Positions 47,801-60,516 of a stretch of DNA of 64,000 nt are shown here, piece by piece (the stretch's first letter is position 1; each line of letters starts with the position of its first letter). Source of the stretch: Solanum dulcamara (lineage: Eukaryota > Streptophyta > Magnoliopsida > Solanales > Solanaceae); the NCBI RefSeq assembly GCF_947179165.1, contig NC_077245.1, positions 52,891,286 to 52,955,285 of the forward strand, written 5' to 3'. Under the pieces are notes generated by a model. That model saw nothing but the letters and a program-made list of their open reading frames with translations, ran no database searches and was not told where the DNA came from. A program made the translations under genes and the position numbers.

Positions 47801-48343
47801 ATGACGTCAAGTTCTACTGTCATTCAAGTGTGCAACAGAATCATTGTATCAGACAAATAACATCATCTTTGATTTAGTCCTTCCGACCGTGTCCCACTAA
47901 TTACTGTACATATCATATCACACCTACTTGTCATGACGTTCCAAGGTGCCATCTGAGTTGACACATTGTGCAAGGTTGCCCAAGCTCGTCCACAATATTT
48001 CTGTGGGTGATGCTAGATGGCACAAAAACTTTTGACACAAATTTGCACAAAAGAACTTTTTTGGGCTATTTTCATAAATAAAAGGGGCTGAAAAGGGTGG
48101 ATCAGTCAATTCATTTTATTTTTGTACCAAAAATGCCCTCTAAATTAAAATCACTAATTCTAAACCACTAGAAAAGCCCCAATGTCAAACTTTCACTTCC
48201 CAAGAATTGTTTCTTGGGCAGCGTTCCTTCTTTTATTTATGAGAAGGAGTGATTCTCTTTTTTCTTCCATTTTTTGTTCTTATATTGTTCCTATTTTCAA
48301 TACTTTCTCCTCTCCCTCTATTTTCTTGTCTAAATCTCATCTC

Positions 48344-48541
48344 ATGGCCAAGTATTTTTATGTTGTTTTTAAGGAGAAAAAAGAGTGTATATACTCTACT
48401 TGGCAAGAGTGTGCAAAAATGGTGATCGGTGTTAGTGGAAGCTTGTATCGAAAGTATGACAGTTATAATGAAGTTGTTGAAGCTTTAAAAGATTGGAATC
48501 TCCGAATAGATAGAGTGAAATTATCTAAGGAATGTTTTCAG
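48344..48541 (+). CDS. First exon of an RNase H1 N-terminal (viroplasmin-like) domain protein
   Basis: 66 codons from ATG (context CTCATCTCATGG, a good plant start) to a donor CAG/GTAATT at 48541/48542, phase 0. It reads MAKYFYVVFKEKKECIYSTW, QECAKMVIGVSGSLYRKYDS, YNEVVEALKDW. The pattern YxVVxKxxxxxIYxxWxEC...V...S...Y..Y.....A matches the small RNA/DNA-hybrid-binding domain found at the N-terminus of RNase H1 and shared with caulimovirus viroplasmin (Pfam Cauli_VI family). The usual Gly before IY is Cys. The catalytic RNase H part is not seen. A Ser/Phe-rich leader upstream in frame (from 48242) and a pyrimidine-rich 5' UTR precede it. Only this copy of three is intact, so it may be an expressed fragment or merely the least decayed. 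Confidence 0.55.
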
Positions 48542-48769
48542 GTAATTTCCATCTTCTACAATAGTGGATGAAAAGAAATTAGAACCTAATGAGTGAAATG
48601 TATCTATCTTATCAATATTTTTTGTTGGGGTTGTAGTTGGAAAATTATTGAAAGATTAATTTACAATGCAAAGTATTAGGACGATTTTTTCTATTATTTT
48701 TGTCATGTTAAGTTAGGATTTCGTTATGTTTAACCTGTATGTATGTAAAATATTATGTTTTCGACAAAT

Positions 48770-49203
48770 GTCTCACGAATTGCAACAATTGAATCTTATG
48801 CTATAATATTTTACTGCATTTATGCAACACAAAAGCCTTAAGTTTGAACATATTACTAACAAACTGCAACACAGTTTCTTATGCTGCGACAGATGACTTT
48901 GTTGATGATATATAGAATAGTTATGTTTCAACATTTAACTCACGAGTTGCAACAAATGGGCATTATGTCTCAACATATGAGGTTGTTTTGCAACATATGA
49001 GATATGATAGTATAAGCATTCATAGTATGTCACCAAAAAGGAACAGTTCACCAAAAAGGAGTTATCTACAAATGCTGCTACATCTATTCAACGGTCGTAA
49101 AAATTTGATCTGGAGGTATGCTATTGTTTCTAGGTTGTCTCCTCAGGCCTCCATTGTCAGTAACATAGCCATTTTGAGCCTTTATAACTTCATAATTCCA
49201 TAA
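48770..49203 (+). repeat. Degenerate HELQQ-type repeat block of unit C
   Basis: Paralogue of 19290-19665. Repeated readings such as FNELTHELQQM and MSQHM lead into 48988-49203 (open, 71 codons) with HSMSPKRNSSPKRSYLQMLL and HLFNGRKN. The SPKRNSSPKRS segment is identical in A and C at protein level. It may be a second exon of the RNase H1 N-terminal-like gene; no product recognised. Confidence 0.35.
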
Positions 49204-49673
49204 AAGCGAGGCATATATGATGTGAAGTGATTTAGGAATAATCCCAAATAATGGTACTTGTAGTCCATCAATTAGAAACTCAACATATGCAGCAACAAAA
49301 AGTCCACAATCCCTGTATCGTTTATCTCCTATTTAAGAACTCATAACATCATGTAAATGGATAAAGGGAAAAAATGTGATGCGTACAAACTATCACTTGC
49401 TTACTGGACAAAGCCATCAACAATTTATATTGAAAGGGAGAGATTTGGTAGCTAGGCGATGCATTTTCTCCGATGATCATTTGACCTTATTTCTTTAATT
49501 CTACGGTTTCACAAGTTACGTCGACAACACCAGTTTCATTCTATGATTGTAGGTTAGTTGTGGATTTAGCATTGGGAATTATACTGATTGGAAAAGTGTG
49601 GATGGTGTTCCACGGATGTTATGATTATGGATCGATTGGTACTCCTTCAGCATCTACATTGGCATTTTTACTG

Positions 49674-51822
49674 TGTCACGCCCTAAGAGGGTACCCTAGG
49701 TGTGGCCGACACTCAGAAATCATCTCTGACCTCTGAGAGAACCACTTGGTCTCATCACTCATTCGTTCATCAGTAGAAGACTTAAGTGAAAATAAGAATA
49801 CTTATGTGGTCTTGCCATCATTAACATCAAAGGAAAGAAATAATCCTTAGAAGAAGAAGTTTCAAAGGAGAACTACTCCAATTACATCATCAAACTTTGT
49901 CTACGAAGCGTCTGACACTATTAGAAGGTATTGATGAGATGTAATGGCTACCTCAAAAGAAACATAATAATCAACAATAATAAAAGGATAAAGAAAGACT
50001 CACCAAATTGCTGGAAAGTAATGATCTTCAACGATGCGTCTGTTAAGGATCTCTAACACATGCATGTGCATCATAAAATGATACAGGTTGAACGACATCA
50101 GTAATGGAATGTACGAGTATGTAAAATGGTAGGAAAGTAAAGACAAATATCGAGAAACTCCTCTCAGGAAGACTCAGCTCAAAACTCAATATCATCTCAA
50201 CATCAATATGTAATGCAAGTTTAAAAATAATAATAATAAGCAATGCTTACTCAGTTGGGAGTATCTCTAACCGGCAACCATCACTTATGAGCTAGTGATG
50301 ATACAACGAATCGATATTGTTGCCACATCCATCCAATACCTTGGCAGAGTAAAGGGCATCACCATCTTGGGCCCAATCATCAAAGTCCTCTTTTTGGGAC
50401 TTATGATGTATAGCCTCCACCCTACACTGGCTACGTAGTTCTGGGGTTTGAGTCAATTAAACTCTTACCCAACTCGGTGCTCAATACTACTCCCAAAATT
50501 TATGCTCATATTAACATCATCATCTAGTCTTATTAGAATTTTATTTAATATATCAAACTCATCTCATTACCTCTTCATCAATCATTACACTTCAAAACAT
50601 CATTTACATCTCATCAAAATATCTTACTCAAAACATCATTTAATTAAATTCATTTAAACCAATTCTTTTGCTCTTTCAAAACTCAATAAAATACATATAT
50701 AGTATTAATTCAAATCACTCTTTTTGCGATGAATATTAAAAGCCAATATCTTTGCTTAAAATATGTGTAAAAATATTCATGAACATCAAATCAATTAGGG
50801 TTCATGAAAAAGTAGCCACGAATTATAATTCCAATAATATGAGAGATAAAAATAATAATAATCTTAATGCATAAATATATCTAACTCAATAGAAGAAGAA
50901 TTAATTCATTTAAATTCAAGATTAGGGTAAAACTCAACTATGACTCAATTAAGATGAAATTAAATATTGGGCGCATGGACGAACTCAATTCAATGTTATG
51001 AATACCCTTACATACCTGGAATTCAAAGATTTACTCCGAATTGAAGAACTCAATGAACACTCTTGAACTCTTAGCATTTTTTCCTCGTCAGAATATTTTG
51101 ATGTACTACTCGGAGTATAAGAATCACCGAAATAGTATATCTATACTATTAAAAACTAAAATTATATTTGAGAATGAGTAAAAAAGTATATATAGAGAAG
51201 AGTTGCTTGATAAAGCTTGATGAATAAAATGAGGAAATAAAGTGTGTATTTATAGGTGTGGAGGAGGGACCTAACAATAAATAAAAATAATTATAAAGTA
51301 TGATATTGAAAATTCAATTGAGGATTATGATTTTATGGGTGATGTTAAATGAAGGACTATTGATGTCACGATGATGTCAAATGGATCTAAATTTTTCCAT
51401 GGTTGGTGAGATAAACCTTCTTTTAATGAAATATCCTTTTTCAAATCTATATTTGAACAAGATAACTTCCTACTTAGGATTTTGTGTCTCATATAAATTG
51501 TAGATTTAGAAGTCTACTTTTATGTTGTTCAAGAATAAACTGATTTGGAGCATCCTACCATGAAATATGAGTTTTCTTCTACAAATACTCTATTTCGTCA
51601 CAGCACCATGTCTTGCAAAAAATTAATTTATTTGACCTACTTATCCTCTGACTATTAAGATATGGTCGTCATGAAAGTTGTAGGTAATGACGTTGGAGTT
51701 ATTCAAAAATTTGAATCACCTAATTTGGACAAGTCTATGAAAAGTTATGCCCAAAATACAGAAGAAGTATTGTTTTCATAGAGAATTGAAATACCACATA
51801 CAACGTTTTAGGGGGTGTTACA
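49674..51822 (-). mobile_element. Solo LTR in unit D
   Basis: 2,149 bp, TGTCACGCCC to GGTGTTACA on the plus strand; minus orientation (starts TGTAACACCCCC). 5-bp flanks TACTG (49669-49673) and TGCTG (51823-51827) differ by one base. The distal part (ctacgtagttctgg, cccaactcggtgctcaa) is related to the LTRs at 4272-6539 and 52227-55294. ORFs 50043-50243 and 50448-50657 are not genes. Confidence 0.87.
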
Positions 51823-52226
51823 TGCTGGGCATCCGGATTCATGCTCCGACCCAAACCTTATTGATATTTCAAAAAGAATCTGGATTCAAGCTCCGGCCCT
51901 GATCACTCAGATAATCATATAGAGCATTCGGTTAGCGGTCCGGCCTCAATTACTTGGTACTTGCATTTGGTTACTTGGATACTTTTGGGGGGCATCCTAT
52001 GCGAGGTTCAACCTCCTTTTAGTCAGATTCTAATAGTGTTGGTTGAGGTTTTGATTCAGTACACTCTAGTTTTGAGTCCTCAAATTTAGATTTCTTTAGT
52101 CATAGTTGTATGTGTACTCGTCGGGCTTATGGGGGCATGTTCGAGTTTTTATTTAAACTTGCATGAGTGTACCTTCTTGTATTATAGGGTCCAATTAAGT
52201 GTACTTTGTTTTGTACATTACTTCGG

Positions 52227-55200
52227 TATAACACCCCAAATTTTGTTTTGCCAAGACTCAAGTCATTCTTCATGTGCGTGTAGGATTGAACTCTATGACT
52301 TTTAGTTGTATATATGAGTTAGGATCAATTCTTAAGTATTTGAAGTATATTAGATGTGTTTTAAGGTCATAAAGGATCTCTAACACCAAGCCAAGTCCAA
52401 ATAATTTCTATTGGCTAAGTTTTTGTATGAGTTCATAAGGGTCAACTTCAAACGACCATATCTCCTAGAATATAATGAATTCTGTGTCCCATAACCAATC
52501 AAATTAAAGGTCTTTGATTCTTCTTTCCAACACCACTAAGATTGTATTTTTCCGAGTTCGGAGTCAAAAGTTATGCATCGCGGACCTGCAGCAAACTTGA
52601 ACAATGTTTTTCAGATTTCATTTTTTAGTCGACCAGAAAGGTGCGCGACAAATCCGAATCGCGGACCTATTGCGGAATTATCAAGTTTTCCTAATTTTTT
52701 AGGGGCATCTTGGGAAAATTACCTAATAATATATATATGATGTTGCACCCATTTTAGAGAAAAAAAATTCCCCCATCTCAGTGTATAAGGAGTTTTTCTC
52801 TCCAAAACACCAAGAACATTAAGAGAAAAGATTAGAGAACTAGTTCAAGTTCTTCAAGTAAGGCCATCAAATCCTCTATTTGTTCTTTAAGTCAGGTATG
52901 TAAGGCTAACCTAAAATATGGATTGAGTTCTTCCATATGCCCCATAGATGTGTTGGATAAAAATTGTGAAAGGATTGAATCTTCTACGAAGATTTTCTTG
53001 AAATTTTCCTAAACTCTAGAATATTTTTATATACTATTAATCAATTGATGATTTTCATGACTTGAATTCTTGAATAATTATCTTTCATATTTATTTCACA
53101 AACCGTAGTTACATATTGACTACAATGAATTTTTGTATATATATTCCTATGTATTGATGGTGTTCTTGAGTTGAGTTTTGTTGAGAGTATAGATTCATGT
53201 ATTCATTCACATGAACCCAAGATGACATTTCCTTTTGTTATAATTTGTCTTGAGGTTGAGATTGATACTTTTTATGTAAATATTGCTTTTAAAGGGAGAT
53301 GATGTTTTTTTGTTAATAAGTGTGAATGGAATTGAATATAGAGATTAATAGAGATTTTGGAGCAAGATGTTTGATGATGATGTGAATGATGGTTATCTTT
53401 AACATAGGTGGAATGATTGATGAAGAGGTATGTTGATGATGATATTTGAGATAAAATGGATTGGAGTCTAATGTGACTACATGATATGTAATTTGCATAA
53501 TTTAATTTAATTGGAGTCATATGAGTATAAATGATTGTTTGAAAAGGAGTTTTAAATAAATGGTTTGTGAATATTTTTGCATAAACTATTTATACACTAT
53601 TTTGAGCTTAAAAAATGATTATTTTCATCTTTGATTTAAAAAAGAGTTTAAGCATGAGTTGAGTTTGAGAATTCTCTTACTTATTACCTTGAACATGAGT
53701 ATTTTGAGTATAAACGAGTTGAGCATTTTTTCATTAAACCGTCTATTTTGAGATTGAGTTGAGGAGTTTAAAAATTATGTTTTAAATAAATTTAATATTT
53801 ATTGCATTCGTTGAGTTGAGAATGTATCAAATTTAAAGAGAAGAGTTTGATGATTGAGATGAGTTGATTTGAAAGAAGGGCCAATGACACCAGATTGATT
53901 GAGTTTTGAAAAGAGTCCAATAAGACTAAATGAGTTGATTTGAAACTAAGTCCAAAGAGACTAAATGAGTATTTTGAGTATTTTACTCACTTGATATATA
54001 TGAGCATATTGAGTCTTGGGAGGAGTATTGAGCACCAAATTGGGTAAGAGTATAGTCCATACTAGAATTCCATGAACTACGTAGCCAACGTATGAAGGGA
54101 TTTGACCATTAAAGTCAGATGTTTCCTATTTTATTGTCCTAAAATGATAGGACTTGATTTATTGATGGATCTATGATTAGTTGATTCATTCATACCCTGT
54201 AAAAGTATGAACGGACGTGGCAACAACGTCTGCTTGTTGTACATCACTAACTCATAGGTGATATTTTTTGGTTAGAGAAACTCCCAAATTGAGTTAATTG
54301 TGCACGATATGATTGATTTGATTGTGATTGTAGATGATTGAGTCGAATTGTAAAGCATTGCTAAATATTAATTTGCATATCTATTAAGTTGAGTCCTTTG
54401 ACTTTATTGTTGAGTTGATTATATATGATTGGATTGGATGGGATGGTATGTGATTGGATTATAAATGATTGGATTAGATTAAATTGGATTGTACATAATT
54501 GGTTTGGATCAAATTGTGTACGATTAGATTGGATCGGATTGTATGTGATTGGATTAGATCGGATTGTATATAATTGGATTGGATCGAATTGTAAATGAAT
54601 GGATTAGACTGAATTGGATCGTATATGATTGGTCTCTGTCTAAACTGTGTTCTTACTTTAGACTTTTGACACCTTGATTGAGTATCTCTCATCTTTATGA
54701 CTTGAGATATTTGAACCGGCATTGTTGTATCTTGAAACATGTTTCATTCTGCCATATTACATACTCGTACATTCCATGTACAGACATCTATTTGGACCTG
54801 CATCATTTCATGATGCAGACACAAGTTTAAGAGATTATTAATAGGCACACCGTTGAGGATCTATTCACACTCAGCTTATTGGTGAGTCCTCCCCGAAATT
54901 CAGAGGACACCACTTATGTTATTTTTACATTGAGTTTAGTATTTTCATCTTTATTTGAGGTAGGCATGAACCTTCCATTGGTACCAATTAGCTAGTAGTG
55001 ATAGAGGCTTCATAGACTAGATAGTGATGGGTCGATTGAGTATTTTATTTCCTTGAATTGTTCTTGTCATTCTATTTTAATGACATAGAGTTGAGTTTGA
55101 TTTGTTGGCCTATGGCCTCTCTTCCTTGAGTTAGATCGATGATTTGAGTTGCCAACTAAATTATTTCTTTATTTTAAGCCTTCTGCTGATTGAATGATTG

Positions 55201-55294
55201 AACAAATATATGATCAGGTCAAGTGGTTCTCTTGGGAGCCAGTAATAATTTCTGAGTGTCAGCCACATCTAGGGTACCCTCCCGAGGCACGACA
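52227..55294 (+). repeat. 5' LTR of the long-LTR gypsy element
   Basis: 3,068 bp. Collinear and highly similar with 57374-60516; differences are scattered substitutions, an expanded (TA)n in the 3' copy (57907-57939) and a ~65-bp length difference near 57740-57810. The minus ORFs 53272-53520 and 58486-58734 are the same LTR sequence in both copies, not genes. Confidence 0.93.
54418..54640 (+). repeat. GGATTGGATT-type minisatellite in the 5' LTR
   Basis: About nine degenerate copies of a ~25-bp unit around GTATATGATTGGATTGGATC. The same array is in the 3' LTR at ~59640-59850. The minus ORF 54474-54740 (IQSN repeats) is generated by it. Confidence 0.85.
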
Positions 55295-55298
55295 AACT

Positions 55299-55310
55299 TG
55301 GTATCAGAGA
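55299..55310 (+). other. Primer-binding site of the long-LTR element
   Basis: TGGTATCAGAGA, four bases inside the 5' LTR end, complementary to the initiator-Met tRNA 3' end. The best PBS in the window. Confidence 0.92.
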
Positions 55311-57360
55311 ACAAAGTTCAAGAGTCTTAGGGAGTCTATGAAGCTGTGTCTAGTAGAGTCTTGCTTATGGGTATGTTTTGCACCACACTAATAATTAGGA
55401 GGCTATAGGACATTAAGAATTGTTTCACTTCTTTCATATTTTGAGTTCGTACCATAGAGTTTAACTCTATGAAAGTTCCCTTCTAATTCATGCGTTGCTC
55501 ATATCCATTTGACTACCCCTCATATTCAAGGTGGTTGGAAAAGTAAATCTCATATCCTAATTAATGAGTTACTTTCAGATAAAGTCTTGAGAATGTGATG
55601 AGGATGCAGAAGGCTTGAGAGGAGCTGATTAATGTTCTTAAGTCTATTGATTTGAAAGAATGCACTCTTATTCATATGGATCGTGCGTTGAGCCAGAGAA
55701 AAATGTATCCCAGAATATCATCTCTAATTCTTGATTCAAATGTTATCTTCGAGAGGGAAGTTATGTAGCTAAATGATAAGTTTCACCATCTAATAGAATG
55801 TGATTTGAGGCATGGTGAGCCATGATTCGTAGAATGATCCTAGAGTTAGAAAGAGGGAGTTTGAGGAGTAGAACTCAACTAGTGAGAATGATGGTTGATT
55901 GAGGCTTGTAACTAGAGTGAAGTATCTATAAGGTAAGTAATGAGGTATAATGAATAATTGTGATAGTGCTAGTTTTAAGATTTGATTTAATAGGCTTGAC
56001 ATGACATATGCGAGAGATTAAGATATTAACTTGCGAGGAGTATGTGACCCTTAGATGTAAATAGTAAATTGAGGCTAAGTCATTTGGTAAAAAGATGCTT
56101 AAGATGTGTATATGAGATAGTATAGAGTTGAATGAGGCCCTAATAGCGATTTGGTATCTTCGGGTATAGTATAATATGAGAGTTTAAGTGTTTTGGTGAA
56201 TAGTGATATTCTGTCGTGTAGAGCAATGTGCTTATTACTAAGTATAGAGAATCAGTTCGCAGACATAAGGATGTGACCTTTGAGCTCGGGGGGAGATGAT
56301 AAGGTAATGAACCTAAGTAAGTCTTGAGCTTTTTGATAGTGATGAGTTGATTAGGATGAGAATTTGATGTTTTTTTCTACATCTTGCATTTTCCTAATGC
56401 TTTAGTCAAGGTGATACTCTATTCCTTCCATTTTATTAGCACTATTCCCATGGCCTAGACCCATGCGCCCCCATATTGATGATAGTAGACTGAGTTGAGT
56501 GAGAATAAATAGGGAAGAGTGATGTTTCTTGATTATAATAGTTATGTTATACTTGTCTAGTTAAGGATAGAGGTGTGAAAGAGGAGAGAGATAAGCTCTT
56601 ATGATGTGCAATAGATAGGTAAGAGTATGTTAGTATGTCTCTGGGTAAGAGCTCATGCGATAATGGAGGTAGAAATGTTAAAGTAGGCTTGACAATTCTT
56701 AGATGTGGTTGAGGTGGTTAGAGTGATAAGCTCGAGTGTGTGATTGTTACTATGAGAGCGATGGTAGTAGTCTATTGATGACTTTTGGGGGGAGTTATTG
56801 GATGTACGTGAAGGGTGTTATGAGGTTCGAAAAGAAGGGAAAGCTTGGGCACCGATATATTGGCCTCCATGAATTGGAGTTACCTTCTGAGTTAGCCATA
56901 TTTAGTACGGTGCTTCATGTCTCAATGATCAAATGAGTGCTTAGGAGATCCTTTGTTGGTAGTTCCCATTGAAAGTGTTGAAATCAAGGATAGTCGGTCC
57001 TATGAGGATGACATAAAGACCAAATATCCACTTCTATTTGTGCCATCAACAATAATATTGAAAAAAACTTCTTATTCATGATTTGAGGTTATGTCTTCTT
57101 TCTTGAGTTCGAAGTTGATGATCTAGATGATTGAATGATTCTATTGATAGAGTTTCGATATTTTATTTGCGTCAAATAATGAGAATGATGAAGGTAATGT
57201 CCCTACTCCAGACTTGAACAGATTTGCCTATTCTTGAGGTTGAATAGTTGATTGTCTAGATTGCCTAATTTGGTTGATTGGATGATTTGATTGAGTCTCA
57301 ATTTTTATTCATTCCTCGAGTCCATCTCTGCTTGATCTTCATTTGAGGACGAATGATCCC
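55311..57360 (+). other. Degenerate interior of the long-LTR element
   Basis: About 2 kb where gag-pol should be. Except for the integrase scrap at 56800-56940 I see no retroviral domain; 55560-55760 may be decayed gag but cannot be shown. The minus ORF 55790-56002 has no support. Confidence 0.6.
56800..56940 (+). pseudogene. Integrase C-terminal fragment in the long-LTR element
   Basis: Reads YVKGVMRFEKKGKLGHRYIG, then LHELELPSELAIFSTVLHVS with an internal deletion, matching the GPF-type module at 27413-27958 (SPVKGVMRFEKKGKL...LPPKLSVVHSVFHVSM). It places the element among the same gypsy/chromovirus group. About 45 codons remain of a ~180-codon module. Confidence 0.75.
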
Positions 57361-57373
57361 AAGGGGAGAATAA
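57361..57373 (+). other. Polypurine tract of the long-LTR element
   Basis: AAGGGGAGAATAA directly before the 3' LTR, after the gene-end motif 'catttgaggacgaatgatcccaag' typical of Solanaceae gypsy elements. It primes plus-strand DNA synthesis. Confidence 0.85.
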
Positions 57374-57903
57374 TATAACACCCCAATTTTTTTTTCTGCC
57401 AAGACTCGAACCATTCTTCATGTGCGTGTAAGATCAAACTCGGTGAATTCTAGTTGTATATATAAGTTAGGATTAATTTCTAAGTATTTTAAATGTATTA
57501 GATGTATTTTAGGGTCATAAGGGATCTCTAACACCAAGCCGAGTCCAAAGAATTTCTATCGGCTAAGTTTTCGTAGGAGTTCATATAAGGATCAACTTCA
57601 AATGACCATATCTCCTAGAATATAATGAATTGGATGGCCCATAACTAATCAAATTAAAGATCTTTGAGTCTTCTTTCCAACGCCACTAATATTGCATTTT
57701 TCCGAGTTCAAAGTCAAAAGTTATGCATGGTTGATCAGACAGGTCCGCGACAAGTCCGCATTGCGGACCTATGGCGAACTTGGACAATGTTTTCCAGATT
57801 TTTTTTGGTCGACCAGAAAGGTGCGCGACAAGTCTGCGTCGTGGACATGTCGCGTACTTGTCTAGTTTTCCTAATTTTTAGGGGCATATTAGCAAAATTA
57901 CCT

Positions 57904-57943
<40 letters not shown>

Positions 57944-60516
57944 TTGCAAGCGTTTTAGGGAAAAATTTTGCCCCCATCTCAGTTTATAAGGAGTTTTTCT
58001 CTCTAAAACACCAAGAACATTGAGAGAAAAGATTAGAGATGAGGAAGAGGGCTATAGTTCAAGTTCTTCAAGTAAGGCCATCAAATCCTCTATTTGTTCT
58101 TCAAGTTAGGTATGTAAGGCTAACCTAAAATATGGATTGAGTTCTTCCATATGCCCCATAGATGTGTTGGATGAAAATTGTGAAAGGATTGAATCTTCTA
58201 TGAATATTTTCTTGACATTTTCCTAAACTCTAGAATATTTTTATATACTATTAATCGATTGATGATTTTCATGACTTGAATTATTGAATAATTATTTTTC
58301 ATATTTATTTCACAAACCGTAGTTACATATTGACTATAATGAATTTTTGTACATATATTCATATGTATTGATGGTATTCTCGAGTTGAGTTTTGTTGAGA
58401 GTATAGATTCATGTATTCATTCACATGAACCCAAGATGAGATTTCTTTTTGTTATAATTTGTCTTGAGGTTGAGATTGATACTTTTTACGTAAATATTGC
58501 TTTTAAAGGGAGATGATGTATTTTTGTTAATGAGTGTGAATAAAATTGAATATAGAGATTAATGGGGATTTTGGAGCAAGATGTTTGATGATGATGTGAA
58601 TGATGGTTATCTTTAACATAGGTGGAATGATTCATGAAGAGGTATGTTGATGATGATATTTGAGATAAAATGGATTGGAGTCTAATGTGACTACATGATA
58701 TGTAATTTGCATAATTTAATTTAATTGGCGTCATATGAGTATAAATAATTGTTTGAGAAGGAGTTTTAAATAAATGGTTTGTGAATATTTTTGCATAAAT
58801 TATTTATACACTATTTTGAGTTTAAAGAATGATTATTTTCATCTTTTATTTAAAAAGAGTTTAAGCATGAGTTGAGTTTGAGAATTCTCTTACTTATTAC
58901 CTTGAACATGAGTATTTTGAGTATAAACGAGTTGAGCATTTTTTCATTAAACCGTCTATTTTGAAATTGAGTTGAGGAGTTTAAAAATTATGTTTTAAAT
59001 AAATTTAATATTTACTGCATTCGTTTAGTTGAGAATGTATCAAATTTAAAGAGAAAAGTTTGATGATTGAGATGAGTTGATTTGAAAGAAGGTCCAATGA
59101 GACCATATTGATTGAGTTTTGAAAAGAGTCCAATAAGACTAAATGAGATGATTTGAAACTAAGTCCAAAGATACTAAATGAGTATTTTGAGTATTTTGAG
59201 TATTTTACTCACTTGATAGATATGAGCATATTGAGTCTTGGGAGGATTATTGAGCACCGAATTAGGTAAGAGTATAGTCCATACTCGAATCCCATGAACT
59301 ACATAGCCAACGTAGGAAGGAATTGGACTGTTAAAGTCAGATGTTTCCCATTTCATTATCCTGAAATGATAGGACTTGATTGATTGATGGATCCATGATT
59401 GGTTGATTCGTTCATACCCTAGCAAAGTATGAATGGACGTGGCAACAATGTTGACTTGTTATACATCACTGGCTCATAGGTGATGTTTTTCAGTTAGAGA
59501 AACTCCCAAATTGAGTTAATTGTGCATGATATGATCGGTTTGATTGTGATTGTAGATGGTTGAGTCAAATTGTGAAACATTGCTAAATTCTAATTTGCAT
59601 ATCCATTGAGTTGAGTCCTTTGACTTTGTTTTTGAGTTGATTATATATGATTGGATTAGATTGGATGGTATGTGATTGAATTGTAAATGATTGGATTGGA
59701 TTAAATTTGATTGTACATGATTAGATTGGATCGGATTATATACGATTGGATTGGATCAGATTGTATGTGATTGGATTTGATTGGATTGTATATAATTGGA
59801 TTGGATCGAATTATAAATGATTGGATTGGATTGAATTGGATCGTATATGATTGATCTCTGTCTAAACTATGTTCTTACTTTAGACTTTTGACACCTTGAT
59901 TAAGTATCTCTTATCTTTATGATTTGAGATATTTGAACTGGTATTGTTCTATCTTGACACATTTTTTATTCTGCCATATTACATACTCGTACATTCCATG
60001 TACAGACGTCCATTTGAACCTGCATTGTTTAATGATGCAAAGATAGGTTTAAGAGATCATGAATAGGTGCATCGTTAAGGATCTGTTCACACTCAGCTTA
60101 TTGGTGAGTCCTCCCCTACATTCGGAGGATACCACTTATGTTATTCTTGCATTGAGTTTAGTCTTTTCATCCTTATTTGAGGTAGCCATGAATCTGTCAT
60201 TGTCACCAATTAGATAGTAGTGATAGAGGTTTTATAGACTAGATAGTGATAGGTCGATTGAGTATTTTATTTCCTTGAATTGTTCTTGTCAGTCTATTTT
60301 AATGACATAGAGTGGAGTTTGATTTGTTGGCCCATGGCCTCTCTTCCTTGAGTTAGATCGATGATTTGAGTTGCCCACTAAATTATTTCTTTATTTTAAG
60401 CCTTTCGCTAATTGAATGAATGAACGGATGTGTGATCTGGTCAAGTGGTTCTCTTGGGAGCCAGTAATGGTTTTTAAGTGCCGGCCATGTCTAGGGTACC
60501 CTCCTGGGGCATGACA
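57374..60516 (+). repeat. 3' LTR of the long-LTR gypsy element
   Basis: 3,143 bp, see 52227-55294. Contains a tandem GC-richer motif (gtccgcgacaagtccgcattgcgg; gtgcgcgacaagtctgcgtcg) at 57737-57865. ORFs 57664-58023, 57735-57977 and 59174-59425 lie within and are not genes. Confidence 0.93.

Larger units (their letters stand above)
42388..49439. repeat. Tandem-array unit C
   Basis: Starts at TACTAGGCATCCGG because the unit's first ~235 bp were lost with the chromovirus complex, and runs head to tail into unit D. From C to D landmarks the distance is 17,729 bp; removing the MULE (1,188), solo LTR (2,154) and gypsy element (8,295) gives 6,092 bp. It is the best-preserved unit for the exon-like parts. 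Stretches 43375-43936, 44587-44890 and 47041-47520 are AT-rich unit sequence without a supportable gene. Confidence 0.88.
52227..60516 (+). mobile_element. Non-autonomous gypsy element with very long LTRs
   Basis: 8,290 bp between TTCGG (52222-52226) and TTCAG (60517-60521), one mismatch in a 5-bp duplication; the empty site in the other units reads CTTCAGTTAG. LTRs 52227-55294 and 57374-60516 flank only 2,079 bp of interior with PBS, an integrase C-terminal scrap and a polypurine tract. Both LTRs begin TATAACACCC (a changed TG) and end GACA. Three quarters of the element is LTR. Confidence 0.93.

Noticed and set aside
48344..48541. Integrated caulimovirus (endogenous pararetrovirus)
   Set aside because: The viroplasmin-like domain is also the normal N-terminus of cellular RNase H1; no coat, movement, protease or RT of pararetroviral type lies nearby, and the piece has a splice donor.
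54418..54640. Telomere-like or centromeric satellite
   Set aside because: The GGATTGG-type repeat is short, degenerate and occurs at the same place in both LTRs of one element; it does not match the plant telomere repeat.
57664..58023. 119-codon ORF in the 3' LTR
   Set aside because: It crosses a (TA)n run that gives YIYIYI, and the 5' LTR does not keep it open.
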